A stretch of 64,000 nucleotides of DNA from positions 1 to 64,000 of the forward strand of contig CAWIZC010000027.1 of assembly GCA_963840445.1 (NCBI GenBank), given 5' to 3'. The stretch comes from AWTP1-13 sp963840445 (GTDB taxonomy: Bacteria; Pseudomonadota; Alphaproteobacteria; Rhizobiales; Hyphomicrobiaceae). Below, piece by piece: positions 7,360 to 16,772 of this stretch. The stretch's first letter is position 1. Each line of letters opens with the position of its first letter. The notes under the pieces were generated by a model, which searched no databases, was not told the DNA's origin, and saw only the letters and a list, made by a program, of their open reading frames with translations. Position numbers and translations under genes: made by a program.

Positions 7360-8226
7360 TCAGAGCTCCGATGCCGCGATCCGTCCTACCGCCTCCAGCA
7401 CGGCGTTGCGCGCATCCGACGAGCCAGGCGCCTCCGCGAAGTAGGCCGACACGAAGATCGGCGCGCGACCGGCCGGCCAGGCAATGGCAATATCGTTGGT
7501 GGCCCCGTTGCCGCCGCTGCCGGTCTTGTCGCCCACGCGCCAATCCTTGGGAAGTCCGGCACGCAGGCGTTTGTCTCCCGTCTTGTTGGCGACCAGCCAA
7601 GTGGTCAGCTGCGCGCGCGACGCTGCCGACAGCGCTTCGCCGAGCAGTAACTTACGCATGGCCTCCAGCATGGCCGCCGGCGTCGTGGTGTCGCGCGGAT
7701 CGCCAGGTGTTGCCTCGTTGAGAGAGGTCTCGATGCGGTCGAGCCGGGTGATATCGTCGCCGATCGACCGCACAAACGCAGTCAATTCCGGCGGTCCACC
7801 GAAGCTCGCCAGCAACAAGTTGGCGGCCGTGTTGTCGCTGACCGTCATGGCTGCCGCGCACAGGTCGGCAACGCTCATGCCGCCTGCGCCGACATGGTCT
7901 TTCGTCACCGGCGAATAGGTGACGAGATCGCTCTCGGCAAACTCGATGCGCCGCTCGAGGCGCTCCTCGTTGCGGTCGACGCGTGCCAGCACGCATGCTG
8001 CCGCCAGGAATTTGAAGGTGCTGCACATGGCGAACCGCTCGTGCGCCCGATGCTCGATGCGAGTGCCGGTCGCCATATCCATCACAGCCACGCCAAGCCG
8101 CCCGCCGTTGGCGGCCTCGAGATCGGCCAGGCGCGCTGCGGCTGCATCGCCGGCAGCTGCGCGCTCGATCGCCCAGGCCGACATCGTCCCTGCCAGGATC
8201 GCGCGGCGAGTGATCAAGGCGGGCAT
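7360..8226 (-). CDS. bla: Class A beta-lactamase
   Basis: The 288-aa periplasmic serine hydrolase opens the beta-lactam ring. All class A motifs are present at canonical spacing: STFK with the nucleophile serine near residue 70, SDN near 130, ETSLNEA with the general base Glu near 166, and KTG near 234. The N-terminus MPALITRRAILAGTMSAWA resembles a twin-arginine-type signal (RRAILAG). The length is normal and the frame intact. It lies antisense between g10.1 and g11, where RcGTA has no gene, with 3 bp separating its stop from the g10.1 stop. Whether it confers resistance cannot be read from the sequence. Confidence 0.93.
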   Translation of the reverse strand: MPALITRRAILAGTMSAWAIERAAAGDAAAARLADLEAANGGRLGVAVMDMATGTRIEHRAHERFAMCSTFKFLAAACVLARVDRNEERLERRIEFAESDLVTYSPVTKDHVGAGGMSVADLCAAAMTVSDNTAANLLLASFGGPPELTAFVRSIGDDITRLDRIETSLNEATPGDPRDTTTPAAMLEAMRKLLLGEALSAASRAQLTTWLVANKTGDKRLRAGLPKDWRVGDKTGSGGNGATNDIAIAWPAGRAPIFVSAYFAEAPGSSDARNAVLEAVGRIAASEL

Positions 8227-8308
8227 TGGCAATCTCCACAGGTTCGGTCGGCCGGCTAGTTCGACGCCTGCGGCGGCGATTTTGTGACGTCCGATACGCG
8301 AGGCCGCC

Positions 8309-8887
8309 ATGGCTGACGAAACCGCACCAACCCTCACCGTCGTCATCGACGCCGACACCAGCCCGCTGCAGCAGCAGCTCGCCGATGCCGCTCGCCTCAG
8401 CGCCCGTTTCAGCAGCACGCTCGGCAACGCTTTCGTCGACGTGGCGCTGCGCGGCAACCGGCTGGGCGACGTGCTGCGCTCGCTCACCCTCAGCCTGGCC
8501 GAGCTCACCCTCAAGGCCGCCTTCAAGCCCCTCACCGACCAGATCGGCAGCGGCCTCGCCGGCCTGCTCGGCGGCGTCGCCTTCGCCAAGGGCGGTGTGG
8601 TGGCGCGTCCCCTGCCGGTGCCGTTCGCGCAGGGCGGCGTGATCGCCAGCCCCGTCGCCTTCCCGCTCGATGGCAACCGCCTCGGCGTCGCCGGCGAGCG
8701 CGGCGCCGAGGCCATCCTGCCGCTCGCCCGCGGCCCCGACGGCAGCCTCGGCGTCCGCGCCGAAGGTGGCGGCGTCAACATCACCTTCAACGTGTCGAGC
8801 CCGGACGTCGAGAGCTTCCAGCGCTCCGAGACCCAGCTCGCCGCCCTGCTCGCCCGCGCCGTCGCCCAGGGCCAACGCAACCTGTGA
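8309..8887 (+). CDS. GTA tail tape measure protein (g11-like)
   Basis: This is a short tape measure protein (192 aa; RcGTA g11 is of similar size). The N-terminus has TLTVVIDADTSPLQQQLADAARLSARFSSTLG. It continues with GLAGLLGGVAFAKGGVVARP and a second glycine-rich FAQGGVIASP. LGVAGERGAEAILPLARGPDGSLGV is the tape-measure C-terminal signature. It is intact. It sets tail length and is collinear with g12 downstream. Confidence 0.85.
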   Translation: MADETAPTLTVVIDADTSPLQQQLADAARLSARFSSTLGNAFVDVALRGNRLGDVLRSLTLSLAELTLKAAFKPLTDQIGSGLAGLLGGVAFAKGGVVARPLPVPFAQGGVIASPVAFPLDGNRLGVAGERGAEAILPLARGPDGSLGVRAEGGGVNITFNVSSPDVESFQRSETQLAALLARAVAQGQRNL

Positions 8888-8895
8888 GAGGGGCA

Positions 8896-8973
8896 ATTGG
8901 CAGTGGGCAGTAGGCAGCAAGGAGACGCGCTCGTCGTGATCTCTCGCGCCTATTGCCTGTTGCCCACTGCCTA
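8896..8973. repeat. Palindromic repeat of the GGCAGTGGGCAGTAGGCAG type
   Basis: GGCAGTGGGCAGTAGGCAG (8899-8917) is the inverted complement, with mismatches, of CTATTGCCTGTTGCCCACTGCC ending at 8971. It occupies almost the whole gap between g11 and g12, ending 5 bp before the g12 start. Confidence 0.7.
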
Positions 8974-8978
8974 ATGCC

Positions 8979-9617
8979 ATGTCTTTCCACGACACCCGCT
9001 TCCCCACCGCCATCTCGCGCGCCGCCCATGGCGGCCCGGAGCGCCGCACCGACGTGGTGGTGCTGGGCTCGGGCGCCGAGGAGCGCAACGCGCGCTGGGC
9101 CGACTCGCGCCGTAGCTACAACGCCGGCTACGGCGTCAAATCGCTCAACGACCTGCACGCGGTGATCGCCTTCTTCGAGGAGCGGCGCGGCCGTCTGCAC
9201 GGCTTCCGCTGGCGCGACCCGCTCGACTGGAAATCCTGCCCGCCGGAAGCCGCGCCGACGGCGCTCGACCAGGACATCGGGCTCGGCGACGGCCTCTCGG
9301 CATTGTTCCAGCTCAGCAAGACCTATGGCTCCGACTTCAATCCCTGGACCCGCGACATCATTAAGCCGGTCGCCGGCACGGTGCTGGTCGCCGTCGCTGA
9401 GGTGACGCAGACGCCCGGCACCCACTACAGCGTCGACCACGCAACCGGCGTCGTCACCTTCTCAGCCGAGCACATCCCCGCCCCCGACGCCGCTGTCACC
9501 GCCGGTTTCGAGTTCGACGTTCCGGTCCGCTTCGATACCGACAAGCTCGAGATCAACCTGCAGGGCTTCCGCCACGGCGCCATCCCATCCATTCCCATCG
9601 TCGAAATCCGGGTGTGA
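8979..9617 (+). CDS. GTA distal tail protein (g12-like, DUF2460)
   Basis: The 212-aa protein is the DUF2460/TIGR02217 family, RcGTA g12. Diagnostic stretches are RFPTAISRAAHGGPERRTDVVVLGSG, RRSYNAGYGVKSLNDLHAVIAFFEERRGRLHGFRWRDPLDWKS and FEFDVPVRFDTDKLEINLQGF, with a PIVEIRV end. It is intact. The product connects the tail tube to the baseplate hub encoded next. Confidence 0.9.
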   Translation: MSFHDTRFPTAISRAAHGGPERRTDVVVLGSGAEERNARWADSRRSYNAGYGVKSLNDLHAVIAFFEERRGRLHGFRWRDPLDWKSCPPEAAPTALDQDIGLGDGLSALFQLSKTYGSDFNPWTRDIIKPVAGTVLVAVAEVTQTPGTHYSVDHATGVVTFSAEHIPAPDAAVTAGFEFDVPVRFDTDKLEINLQGFRHGAIPSIPIVEIRV

Positions 9618-9907
9618 TCTCGTTCTTCACGGGTCGTCCATCGAAAGCACGCGGCGCTCTGCGCAGATGGCTATCGGCGGATCATCTTGCGGCAGTACTC
9701 CGACAGGTCCCGGCCGCGAGAACCGAGCACCCGCGCGATCTCGGGGCCTGGATGGCGGGTACCAGCTCCAATGCCGAACGGGATGCGGCAGCGATGCGCA
9801 GCAGCGGTCGAACGGTGAGCGGATAGTTCGAAGCGATGCGTGGCCCCTTCACGGTCATCGCAACCTCCCGATCGCGACGAGGACAAGGTCGCCATCAGGC
9901 GCCTCAC
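9618..9907. other. Intergenic gap in GTA cluster with possible decayed minus-strand frame
   Basis: No intact gene is visible. On the minus strand a short protein-like stretch, GPEIARVLGSRGRDLSEYCRKMIRR, ends near 9671, and a possible upstream part lies in another frame (TVKGPRIASNYPLTVRPLL). This may be a broken small gene, but the evidence is weak. Confidence 0.25.
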
Positions 9908-10796
9908 ATGAAAGCACTCCCCCCAGCCCTCCAAGCCCACCTCGACAGCGGCGCCACCACGCTCGCCTGGTGCTGGCGCCTGGCGCGCGCCGACGGCACA
10001 CACCTCGGCTTCACCGACCACGACCGCGACCTCACCTTCGACGGCACCACCTTCGAGGCCGCCTCCGGCTTCACCGCCACCGACATCAAGGATGCGGTCG
10101 GCCTCGGCGTCGACAACCTGGAAGTCTCCAGCGCACTGCGCTCTGACGCCCTCAACGAGGACGACCTCGCCGCCGGCCTCTATGATGACGCCGCCGTGGA
10201 GATCTGGCGCGTCAACTGGGCACGATCCCGCCCAGCGCGTGCTGATGCGGTCCGGCTCGCTGGGTGAGGTACGCCGCTCCGGCCTCTCCTTCACCGCCGA
10301 GGTGCGCGGTCTCGCCCACTACCTGCAGCAGCCCAAGGGCCGCCTCTACCAATACGGTTGCGACGCCGACCTCGGCGACAGCCGCTGCACCGTCGACCTC
10401 GACGATCCCGCCTTCCGCGGCACTGGCACCGTGACGGCCGCGTCCAGCCTGCGCGTGGTCACCGCCACCGGCCTCGACAGTTTCGCCGGCGACTGGTTCA
10501 CGCGCGGCCTCGTCACCTTCACCTCTGGCGCCAACGCTGGCCGCGCTCAGGAGGTCAAGCGCCACGTCGCCGGAACCGAGGCCACCATCGAGCTATGGCA
10601 GCCGATGGCGCACGCCATCGCGCCGGGCGACACCTTCACCATCACCGCCGGCTGCGACAAGCACTTCGCCACCTGCCAGGCCAAGTTCGCCAACGCCGTC
10701 AACTTCCGCGGCTTTCCGCACATGCCGGGCAACGACTTCCTCACCGCCGTCGCCCGCCCCGGCGACCCCGCCAACGACGGCCAGTCGCGCAGTTAG
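9908..10796 (+). CDS. GTA baseplate hub protein (g13-like, DUF2163), one frameshift
   Basis: This is the DUF2163/TIGR02218 family, RcGTA g13. ATG at 9908 begins MKALPPALQAHLDSGATTLAWCWRLARADG. TDHDRDLTFDGTTFEAASGFTATDIKDAVGLGVDNLE is the family core. The frame breaks near 10220, where an extra base follows EIWRVNW, and resumes with DPAQRVLMRSGSLGEVRRSGLSFTAEVRGL. Then come LYQYGCDADLGDSRC and CDKHFATCQAKFANAVNFRGFPHMPGNDFL before TAG at 10794. The conserved Cys residues (CxxxLGDxRC, CDKxxxTC), known to hold Fe-S-like or disulfide positions in related hubs, are all present. The corrected length is about 295 aa. Confidence 0.88.
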
Positions 10797-10817
10797 ACTC
10801 TCCAATCGACGCCGCTG

Positions 10818-10949
10818 TCATCCTCGGGCTTGTGCCGAGGATCCAGCGCGCCGTGAACTCGCATTCAAATTGGCTAGCCGCAGCGCGGCCTCATCTCTGG
10901 TGCGGCCAATGCCGCCCGCCAGAGGGTCGGGACAAGCCCGACCATGACA
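10818..10949. repeat. TGTCAT...ATGACA composite palindromic repeat, copy 1
   Basis: The element starts TGTCATCCTCGGGCTTGTGC, the first part of a hairpin (CCTCGG with CCGAGG), and ends with a second hairpin, GGTCGGGACAAGCCCGACC, followed by ATGACA. The outer ends form a short terminal inverted repeat. A shorter version with nearly identical ends lies at 27883-27972. It fills the gap between g13 and g14. Confidence 0.8.
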
Positions 10950-10953
10950 ACCC

Positions 10954-11397
10954 ATGCCTCACCGCCCCCACATCGTCGCCCTCGCCCGCGCCTGGATCGG
11001 CACGCCCTATCACCACCAGGCCAGCCTGCGCGGCATCGGCACCGACTGCATCGGCCTCGTGCGCGGCCTCTACCGCGAGGTCTATGGCATCGATGCCGAG
11101 GCGCTGCCCGCCTACTCCCGCGACTGGGCCGAGGGCCATGGACGCGAGACGCTGCTCGAAGCCGCACGCCGTCATTTGATCGAGGTTCCGAAAGCGGAAG
11201 CACGCCCGGGCGATGTGCTTGTCTTCCGCTACCGCGCCGGCTCGCCGGCCAAGCACGCCGCCGTCATGGCGCACCCGAGCACAATGATCCATGCCATGGA
11301 AGGCGCTCCGGTGTGCGAGATAGCGCTATCCGCCTGGTGGCGCCGCCACCTCGCCGCCGCTTTCGCCTTTCCATTCCCTCTAAGGGAAAGAGAGTGA
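10954..11397 (+). CDS. GTA tail NlpC/P60 peptidase (g14-like)
   Basis: The 147-aa product is the NlpC/P60 cysteine peptidase family (TIGR02219), RcGTA g14. It cuts peptidoglycan cross-links during DNA delivery. GIGTDCIGLVRGLYRE carries the catalytic Cys, and GSPAKHAAVMAHPSTMIHA carries the catalytic His. VALARAWIGTPYHHQASLRG is the conserved substrate-side start. It is intact and of normal length. Its start lies 4 bp after the repeat. Confidence 0.9.
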   Translation: MPHRPHIVALARAWIGTPYHHQASLRGIGTDCIGLVRGLYREVYGIDAEALPAYSRDWAEGHGRETLLEAARRHLIEVPKAEARPGDVLVFRYRAGSPAKHAAVMAHPSTMIHAMEGAPVCEIALSAWWRRHLAAAFAFPFPLRERE

Positions 11398-11449
11398 GCC
11401 ACGCAACAGATGCGCGCCGTGGACTGTCACTGTGCGCGGCAGCTGGCCG

Positions 11450-11701
11450 CTAGTGGATCTCCACGCAGCGCCCGTCTTTCCACCGGAGATTGGGCCCGCA
11501 CCTTGCTGGCGCGCGCCTGCTGTCATAGCCGTTGTAGACCGACGGCCAACCCGGTTCCCTGATGCCGCCACGGCTCTCATAGTAATAGGCATCCAAATTT
11601 GCAGCGGGCGGGAGGCAAGGGCACCATTCGGCTCTGACATCCGGCGCACTGCCGAACAGGGTCAGCGCTGCGGCTATGGCACCTATGGTCGGTGTGCGCA
11701 T
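11450..11701 (-). CDS. Small secreted cysteine-containing protein, unknown
   Basis: The 83-aa product has a signal peptide, MRTPTIGAIAAALTLFGSAPDVRA, with cleavage expected after VRA. The mature part begins EWCPCLPPAANLDAYYYESRGG and ends RCGPNLRWKDGRCVEIH, giving four Cys that could form two disulfides. An alternative start lies 18 bp upstream. I know no family. It is the first of three minus-strand genes between g14 and g15. Confidence 0.6.
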   Translation of the reverse strand: MRTPTIGAIAAALTLFGSAPDVRAEWCPCLPPAANLDAYYYESRGGIREPGWPSVYNGYDSRRAPARCGPNLRWKDGRCVEIH

Positions 11702-11796
11702 GAAGGCGCTCCAAGGCATGGGTCTGACGGTCGGGCTGCCAATTCTCGCGTATTAGCCCGACGGAACAGTTCCGCTGCGGGGCAGAATTTGGCGCG

Positions 11797-12021
11797 TCAG
11801 TTCTTGTCTTCTTCCTGCATTTTCGCCACGCAGTCCCGGAAGAACTCCCGCTGCTGCGTGGCTACTCCCTGCGGCGAGCCTATCCGCGGCGCAGGGTAGG
11901 CATCGAGCGCCTTTTGCCTGCACATTCTGGCAACGCGATCGGATGGTGCAGCAGCAAACACCGGCTCGGCCATCGTCAACGCTGCCACACCCAGCAGCAG
12001 CACGAGGGATAACCACCTCAT
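11797..12021 (-). CDS. Small secreted protein, unknown
   Basis: The 74-aa product has a clear signal peptide, MRWLSLVLLLGVAALTMAEPVFA, cut after VFA. A short helical mature part follows, APSDRVARMCRQKALDAYPAPRIG...QQREFFRDCVAKMQEEDKN, with two Cys spaced for a helical hairpin disulfide. This resembles small periplasmic helical-hairpin proteins common in Hyphomicrobiales. The function is unknown. Confidence 0.6.
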   Translation of the reverse strand: MRWLSLVLLLGVAALTMAEPVFAAAPSDRVARMCRQKALDAYPAPRIGSPQGVATQQREFFRDCVAKMQEEDKN

Positions 12022-12179
12022 GAGCACAGTCCTCCTGTTCGCATCTCCTTCCGGAAACGGCGAACAGGCAACAGCGTTCCGGGCAGCTTCCTCCGCGTTG
12101 CACAAGGATCTGTTGTCGCTCGTGTCAGCCGACTATGAGCGCTAAGACCGCGAGACCCCTGCTAACCGCCAATTCATCA

Positions 12180-12629
12180 TTAGGTCGCATCGATGCCGAT
12201 CGTGCGGCGATTGACGACGAACCGCACCCAGATGGTCAGCAGGAACTCGCCCAGGCTCGCCGCCAGCATGATGGCCAGCGCGTTGAGTTGGAAGAGCGAG
12301 AACGGCAGGTGACCCAGGATCCACTCGATGGTCGTCACGAGAGCGGCCACGAACGGAAAGATGGACACGATGGAGTTGAGAACGCCGAGCACTCGGATCT
12401 GCGTCGCCGACACCAGCAGCAGCATCATCTGCACGAACAGATAGATGAAGCCGATCCAGCCAGGGATCGACCAGACCACGCCGCTTGTCGGCTGATAGTT
12501 TGGCGCCAGCCAGAGGAATGCCATGGTCAGCACTGTGGCACCCAGCGACATCAGCATGCTCAGCCACTCTTCCGGATGGGTCGAGTGTGAGCGCGCTGCT
12601 CTCCCTTCCTTCGCATCGACGGCAACCAT
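12180..12629 (-). CDS. Integral membrane protein, unknown (149 aa)
   Basis: A strong AGGAGG ribosome-binding site precedes the ATG at 12629. The product has a short charged N-terminus and four predicted membrane helices (LMSLGATVLTMAFLWLAP, IPGWIGFIYLFVQMMLLLV, ILGVLNSIVSIFPFVAALV-like, FQLNALAIMLAASLGEFLLTIWV). It ends VVNRRTIGIDAT. There is no recognisable family motif. It is antisense to the GTA genes, directly before g15. Confidence 0.65.
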   Translation of the reverse strand: MVAVDAKEGRAARSHSTHPEEWLSMLMSLGATVLTMAFLWLAPNYQPTSGVVWSIPGWIGFIYLFVQMMLLLVSATQIRVLGVLNSIVSIFPFVAALVTTIEWILGHLPFSLFQLNALAIMLAASLGEFLLTIWVRFVVNRRTIGIDAT

Positions 12630-12787
12630 GGTTCGCCTCCTGACGACGACCGAGTTAACCTAAATTAACTCGCATCAAGTGTTGGCTGTTCCATGGCGAA
12701 GCCCGAGCCATTCGGCCACGGTCTAGTGCGGCCTACCTAATTGCCGCTCGCCCCTCAGAAATCCTCGACCTCACGACCCTCGCGCAC

Positions 12788-15700
12788 ATGGCCACCCTCG
12801 CCCTTGCTGCAGCCGGAGCCGCTGTCGGCGGCGCTCTTTTGCCCGCCGGCGTGTCGATCCTGGGCGCCACGCTCACCGGCGCCGCCGTCGGCAGTCAGGT
12901 CGGCGCGCTGGCCGGCTCCGTCATCGATCAGGCGCTGCTGGGCGCGTCCGGACAGTCGCGCACGGTGCAGGGCCCGCGCCTGTCGGAGTTGCGCGTCACC
13001 GTCTCCTCGGAGGGCGCAGCCATTGCCCGCCTCTACGGTCGCGCGCGCCTCGGCGGCCAGGTGATCTGGGCCACCAACCTCGAGGAGGAGGCGGTGCGCC
13101 GCAGCGAGAGCAGCGGCGGCGGCAAAGGCGGTCTCGGCGGCGGCGGCACGACCACCGTCGAGTACCGCTACTTCGCCAACTTCGCGGTCGCCGTTGCCGA
13201 AGGTCCGATCACCGGCTTGGGGCGCGTGTGGGCCGACGGCCAGGAACTCGACCTCTCGACGGTCATCTATCGGCTGCATCTCGGCAGCGCCGACCAGTTG
13301 CCCGACAGTCTGATCGAGGCCAAGGAAGGCGCTGGCAACGCCCCCGCTTACCGCGGCGTCGCCTACATCGTCTTCGAGCGTCTTGCGCTCGCCTCCTTCG
13401 GCAACCGCCTGCCGCAACTCTCCTTCGAGGTGCACCGCGCCGTCGACACCTTCGAGCAGAGCGTGCGCGCCGTCACTGTGATCCCTGGCGCCGGCGAATT
13501 CGTCTATTCCTCCACCGCCGTCTCCCGCAAGGTCGGCGCCGCCACCAACATCCCGGAGAACGTGCACACGCTGCAGGGCGGCACCGACTGGTCCGTCTCG
13601 CTCGACCAGCTGCAGGCGACCTTGCCCAAGGTCGGTTCGGTCTCGCTGATCGCCGGCTGGTTCGGCACCGATCTGCGTGCCGCCGAATGCCAGATCCGCC
13701 CGGGCGTCGATGCCGACGACAAGGTCACCGCTCCGCTCGCCTGGTCCGTCGCCGGCCTCTCACGCGAGGATGCGCACCTCATCAGCACCGTCGATGATCG
13801 CGCCGCCTACGGCGGCACGCCATCCGACGCCACCATCGTCTCGGCCATCCGCGACCTGCAGGATCGCGGTCTCGCCGTCACGCTGACGCCGTTCCTGTTC
13901 ATGGATATCGCGCCGGACAACGCGCTGCCCAACCCCTATGGCGGCTCCGCGCAGCCAGCTTATCCCTGGCGAGGCCGCATCACCGTGACGCCCGCCGCCG
14001 GCCAGCCCGCTACCGTCGACCAGACCTCCGCCGCCGCCGACCAGGTCGCGGCTTTCGTCGGCACCGCCGCGCCAGCCGACTTTGCGCTTGCCGGCGACAG
14101 CGTGGTCTATGCCGGCCCCGACGAGTGGAGCTACCGCCGCTTCATTCTGCATTACGCGCACCTGGCCCTCGCCGCCGGCATCGGCGAAGGCGACGCCTTT
14201 GTCATCGGCAGCGAGTTGCGTGGCCTCGGCCAAGTGCGCGACAGCGCCAGCACCTATCCGTTCGTCGCCGCCCTGGTCGCCCTCGCTGCCGACGTGAAAG
14301 CCATCCTCGGCCCGGACGTCAAAGTCACCTACGCGGCAGACTGGTCGGAATACTTCGGCCACCAGCCGCCGGACGGCTCGGGCGACGTCTATTTCCACCT
14401 CGACCCGTTGTGGTCGTCGTCCCACATCGACGCCATCGGTATCGATGTCTACTGGCCGCTCGCCGACTGGCGCGACGGCCCCGATCACCTCGATCGCACC
14501 GCCGGCGCCAGCTCGATCTACGACCTCGCCTATCTGCGCGGCAACATCACCGGCGGCGAAGGCTTCGACTGGTACTACGCCAGCCCCGCCGATCGCGACG
14601 CCCAGCTGCGCAGCCCGATCACCGACGGCGGCGCCGGCAAGCCTTGGGTGTTCCGCTACAAGGACATCCTCGGCTGGTGGAGCAATCAGCACTTCGATCG
14701 CCCCGGCGGCACCGAAGCCGCCACGCACACCGCCTGGGTGCCGCAGTCCAAGCCGATCTGGTTCACCGAGCTCGGTTGCCCCGCCGTCGACAAGGGTGCC
14801 AACCAGCCCAACGTCTTCATCGATCCGAAAAGCTCCGAATCGAACCTGCCCTACTATTCGGCCGGGACGCGCGACGACTTCATGCAACGCCGCTACCTGC
14901 AGGCCGTTCACACCGCCTTCGACCCCGACCACCCCGCCTACATCGCCGGCACCAATCCGCAGTCGGCGCTCTACCTCGACAGCCACGGTAACCCCGGCCG
15001 CATGGTCGATCTCGACCACCTCGCCGTCTACACCTGGGACGCGCGGCCCTATCCGGCCTTCCCGGCCGACACCGACACCTGGGGAGACGGCCCCAACTGG
15101 CGGCTCGGCCACTGGATCACCGGCCGCTTGGCCAGCGCGCCCCTCGATGCCACGGTCGCAACCCTGCTCACCGACTACGGGTTCGCGGCGCACGATGCCG
15201 CCTCTCTCACCGGCCTTTTCACCGGTCTCGTCATCGACCGCGTGCTGTCCGCCCGCGAGGCCCTGCAGCCGCTCGAGTTGGCCTTCTTCCTCGACGCGCG
15301 CGAAAGCGACGGCGCCATCGTCTTCTCGCATCGGGGCGCCGGCGCCAGCGTCGCCGAGCTGAGCGACGATATGCTGGTCGAGCAACGCGCCGACCAGGCG
15401 CTCGCCACCCTGACGCGAGCGCAGGAGACCGACCTGCCGGCCTCCGCCAAGCTCACCTACATCGCGGCCTCCGGCACCTATCCTGCCGCCGTCGAGGAAG
15501 CCCGCCGCCTCGCCGGCCGCAGCGGCCGCGTCGCCACCGCCGACCTACCGCTGGTGCTGGAGCCCGAGCACGCTGCCCGCACCGTCGAGACCTGGCTGTT
15601 CGAGGCCTGGGCGGCGCGCGAGCGCGCCAGCTTCTCCCTGCCGCCGAGCCGCCTCGCGATCGAGCCCGGCGACCTCGTTTCCCTTTCCATCGGCGGCCGC

Positions 15701-16771
15701 TCGCGCCTGCTGCGCATCACCGATATCGGCGAGCATGGCGTGCGCGACATCGAGGCGCGCGGCATCGACCCGGAGGTCTATGCGGCGACCGCCCCGGCGG
15801 TGCGTCGCACTGCCGGCGGCGTATCGGTCGTCGTCGGGCAACCGCTGGCGCTCTTCCTCGACCTGCCGCTGCTGCGTGGTGACGAGCCCGCACACGCAGG
15901 CCTTGTCGCCGCGGCGCAGAACCCCTGGCCGGGCGGCATTGCCTTCTATCGTTCGGCCGAAAGCTCGGGCTTCCTGCTCAAGGCGCTGGCCCGCACCCCG
16001 GCCGTCACTGGCGTCACCATCGATCCCGTCTGGCCCGGCGCCTCCTCCCGCTTCGAGCGCGGCAATAGGTTTCGCGTCGGCCTCGATCAGGGCGGCCTTT
16101 CCTCGGTGACGGATACCGCTCTGCTCAGCGGTGCCAACACGGCGGCCATCCAGAATGAAGATGGAGAGTGGGAGGTGCTGCAGTTCGCCTCTGCCGTTCT
16201 CACCGCGCCCGCTACCTATCTGCTGTCCACGTTGCTGCGCGGCCAGGCCGGCACCGAGCTTGCCATGCGATCGCCGGTCGCGGCCGGCGCCCGCTTCGTG
16301 CTGCTCGACGGTGCCCCCGTACAGGTCGACATGACGCCCGACGAGATCGGCCTTGCCTTCAACTGGAAGTGTGGGCCGGCGAGCCGCGACATCGGCAACC
16401 CATCCTACCTGACCGTCCAGCATGCCTTCACCGGCCGCGGCCTTGTCCCATTCAGCCCCGTGCATGTCCGCGGCACGCGCTCGGCCGGCGCCGGCGACCT
16501 GACCATCACCTGGAAGCGCCGCACCCGCATCGGCGGCGACAGCTGGGACAGCGTCGAGGTGCCGCTCGGCGAGGACACGGAGCGCTACGAAATCGACATC
16601 CTCGACGGCAGCGACATGGTGCGCACGCTCTCCGCCACCTCGCCCACCGCCGTCTACACCGTCGCCCAGCAGACGGAGGACTTCGGCGCCTCCCAGCCCG
16701 CGATCTCCCTGCGCATCTGTCAGCTCAGCACCACCGCCGGCCGCGGCACCCCCCGCTCCGCCACCCTCTGA
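12788..16771 (+). CDS. GTA host-specificity/tail fibre megatron protein (g15-like, TIM-barrel)
   Basis: The 1327-aa protein is the RcGTA g15 type and the largest gene here. The N-terminus (to about residue 60) is glycine/alanine-rich and membrane-like (AAAGAAVGGALLPAGVSILG). A GTA TIM-barrel domain occupies roughly residues 440-740, with glycosidase-like WSEYFGHQPPDGSGDVYFHLDPLW, DAIGIDVYWPLADWRDG and KPIWFTELGCPAVDKG. A phage tail domain follows (from about 800; RRLAGRSGRVATADLPLVLEPEHAARTVETWLFEAWAARERASFSLPPS). The C-terminus has fibronectin-like strands ending QPAISLRICQLS. The gene is intact and full length for the family, which argues against general decay of the cluster. Confidence 0.93.
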   Translation: MATLALAAAGAAVGGALLPAGVSILGATLTGAAVGSQVGALAGSVIDQALLGASGQSRTVQGPRLSELRVTVSSEGAAIARLYGRARLGGQVIWATNLEEEAVRRSESSGGGKGGLGGGGTTTVEYRYFANFAVAVAEGPITGLGRVWADGQELDLSTVIYRLHLGSADQLPDSLIEAKEGAGNAPAYRGVAYIVFERLALASFGNRLPQLSFEVHRAVDTFEQSVRAVTVIPGAGEFVYSSTAVSRKVGAATNIPENVHTLQGGTDWSVSLDQLQATLPKVGSVSLIAGWFGTDLRAAECQIRPGVDADDKVTAPLAWSVAGLSREDAHLISTVDDRAAYGGTPSDATIVSAIRDLQDRGLAVTLTPFLFMDIAPDNALPNPYGGSAQPAYPWRGRITVTPAAGQPATVDQTSAAADQVAAFVGTAAPADFALAGDSVVYAGPDEWSYRRFILHYAHLALAAGIGEGDAFVIGSELRGLGQVRDSASTYPFVAALVALAADVKAILGPDVKVTYAADWSEYFGHQPPDGSGDVYFHLDPLWSSSHIDAIGIDVYWPLADWRDGPDHLDRTAGASSIYDLAYLRGNITGGEGFDWYYASPADRDAQLRSPITDGGAGKPWVFRYKDILGWWSNQHFDRPGGTEAATHTAWVPQSKPIWFTELGCPAVDKGANQPNVFIDPKSSESNLPYYSAGTRDDFMQRRYLQAVHTAFDPDHPAYIAGTNPQSALYLDSHGNPGRMVDLDHLAVYTWDARPYPAFPADTDTWGDGPNWRLGHWITGRLASAPLDATVATLLTDYGFAAHDAASLTGLFTGLVIDRVLSAREALQPLELAFFLDARESDGAIVFSHRGAGASVAELSDDMLVEQRADQALATLTRAQETDLPASAKLTYIAASGTYPAAVEEARRLAGRSGRVATADLPLVLEPEHAARTVETWLFEAWAARERASFSLPPSRLAIEPGDLVSLSIGGRSRLLRITDIGEHGVRDIEARGIDPEVYAATAPAVRRTAGGVSVVVGQPLALFLDLPLLRGDEPAHAGLVAAAQNPWPGGIAFYRSAESSGFLLKALARTPAVTGVTIDPVWPGASSRFERGNRFRVGLDQGGLSSVTDTALLSGANTAAIQNEDGEWEVLQFASAVLTAPATYLLSTLLRGQAGTELAMRSPVAAGARFVLLDGAPVQVDMTPDEIGLAFNWKCGPASRDIGNPSYLTVQHAFTGRGLVPFSPVHVRGTRSAGAGDLTITWKRRTRIGGDSWDSVEVPLGEDTERYEIDILDGSDMVRTLSATSPTAVYTVAQQTEDFGASQPAISLRICQLSTTAGRGTPRSATL

Positions 16772-16772
16772 T

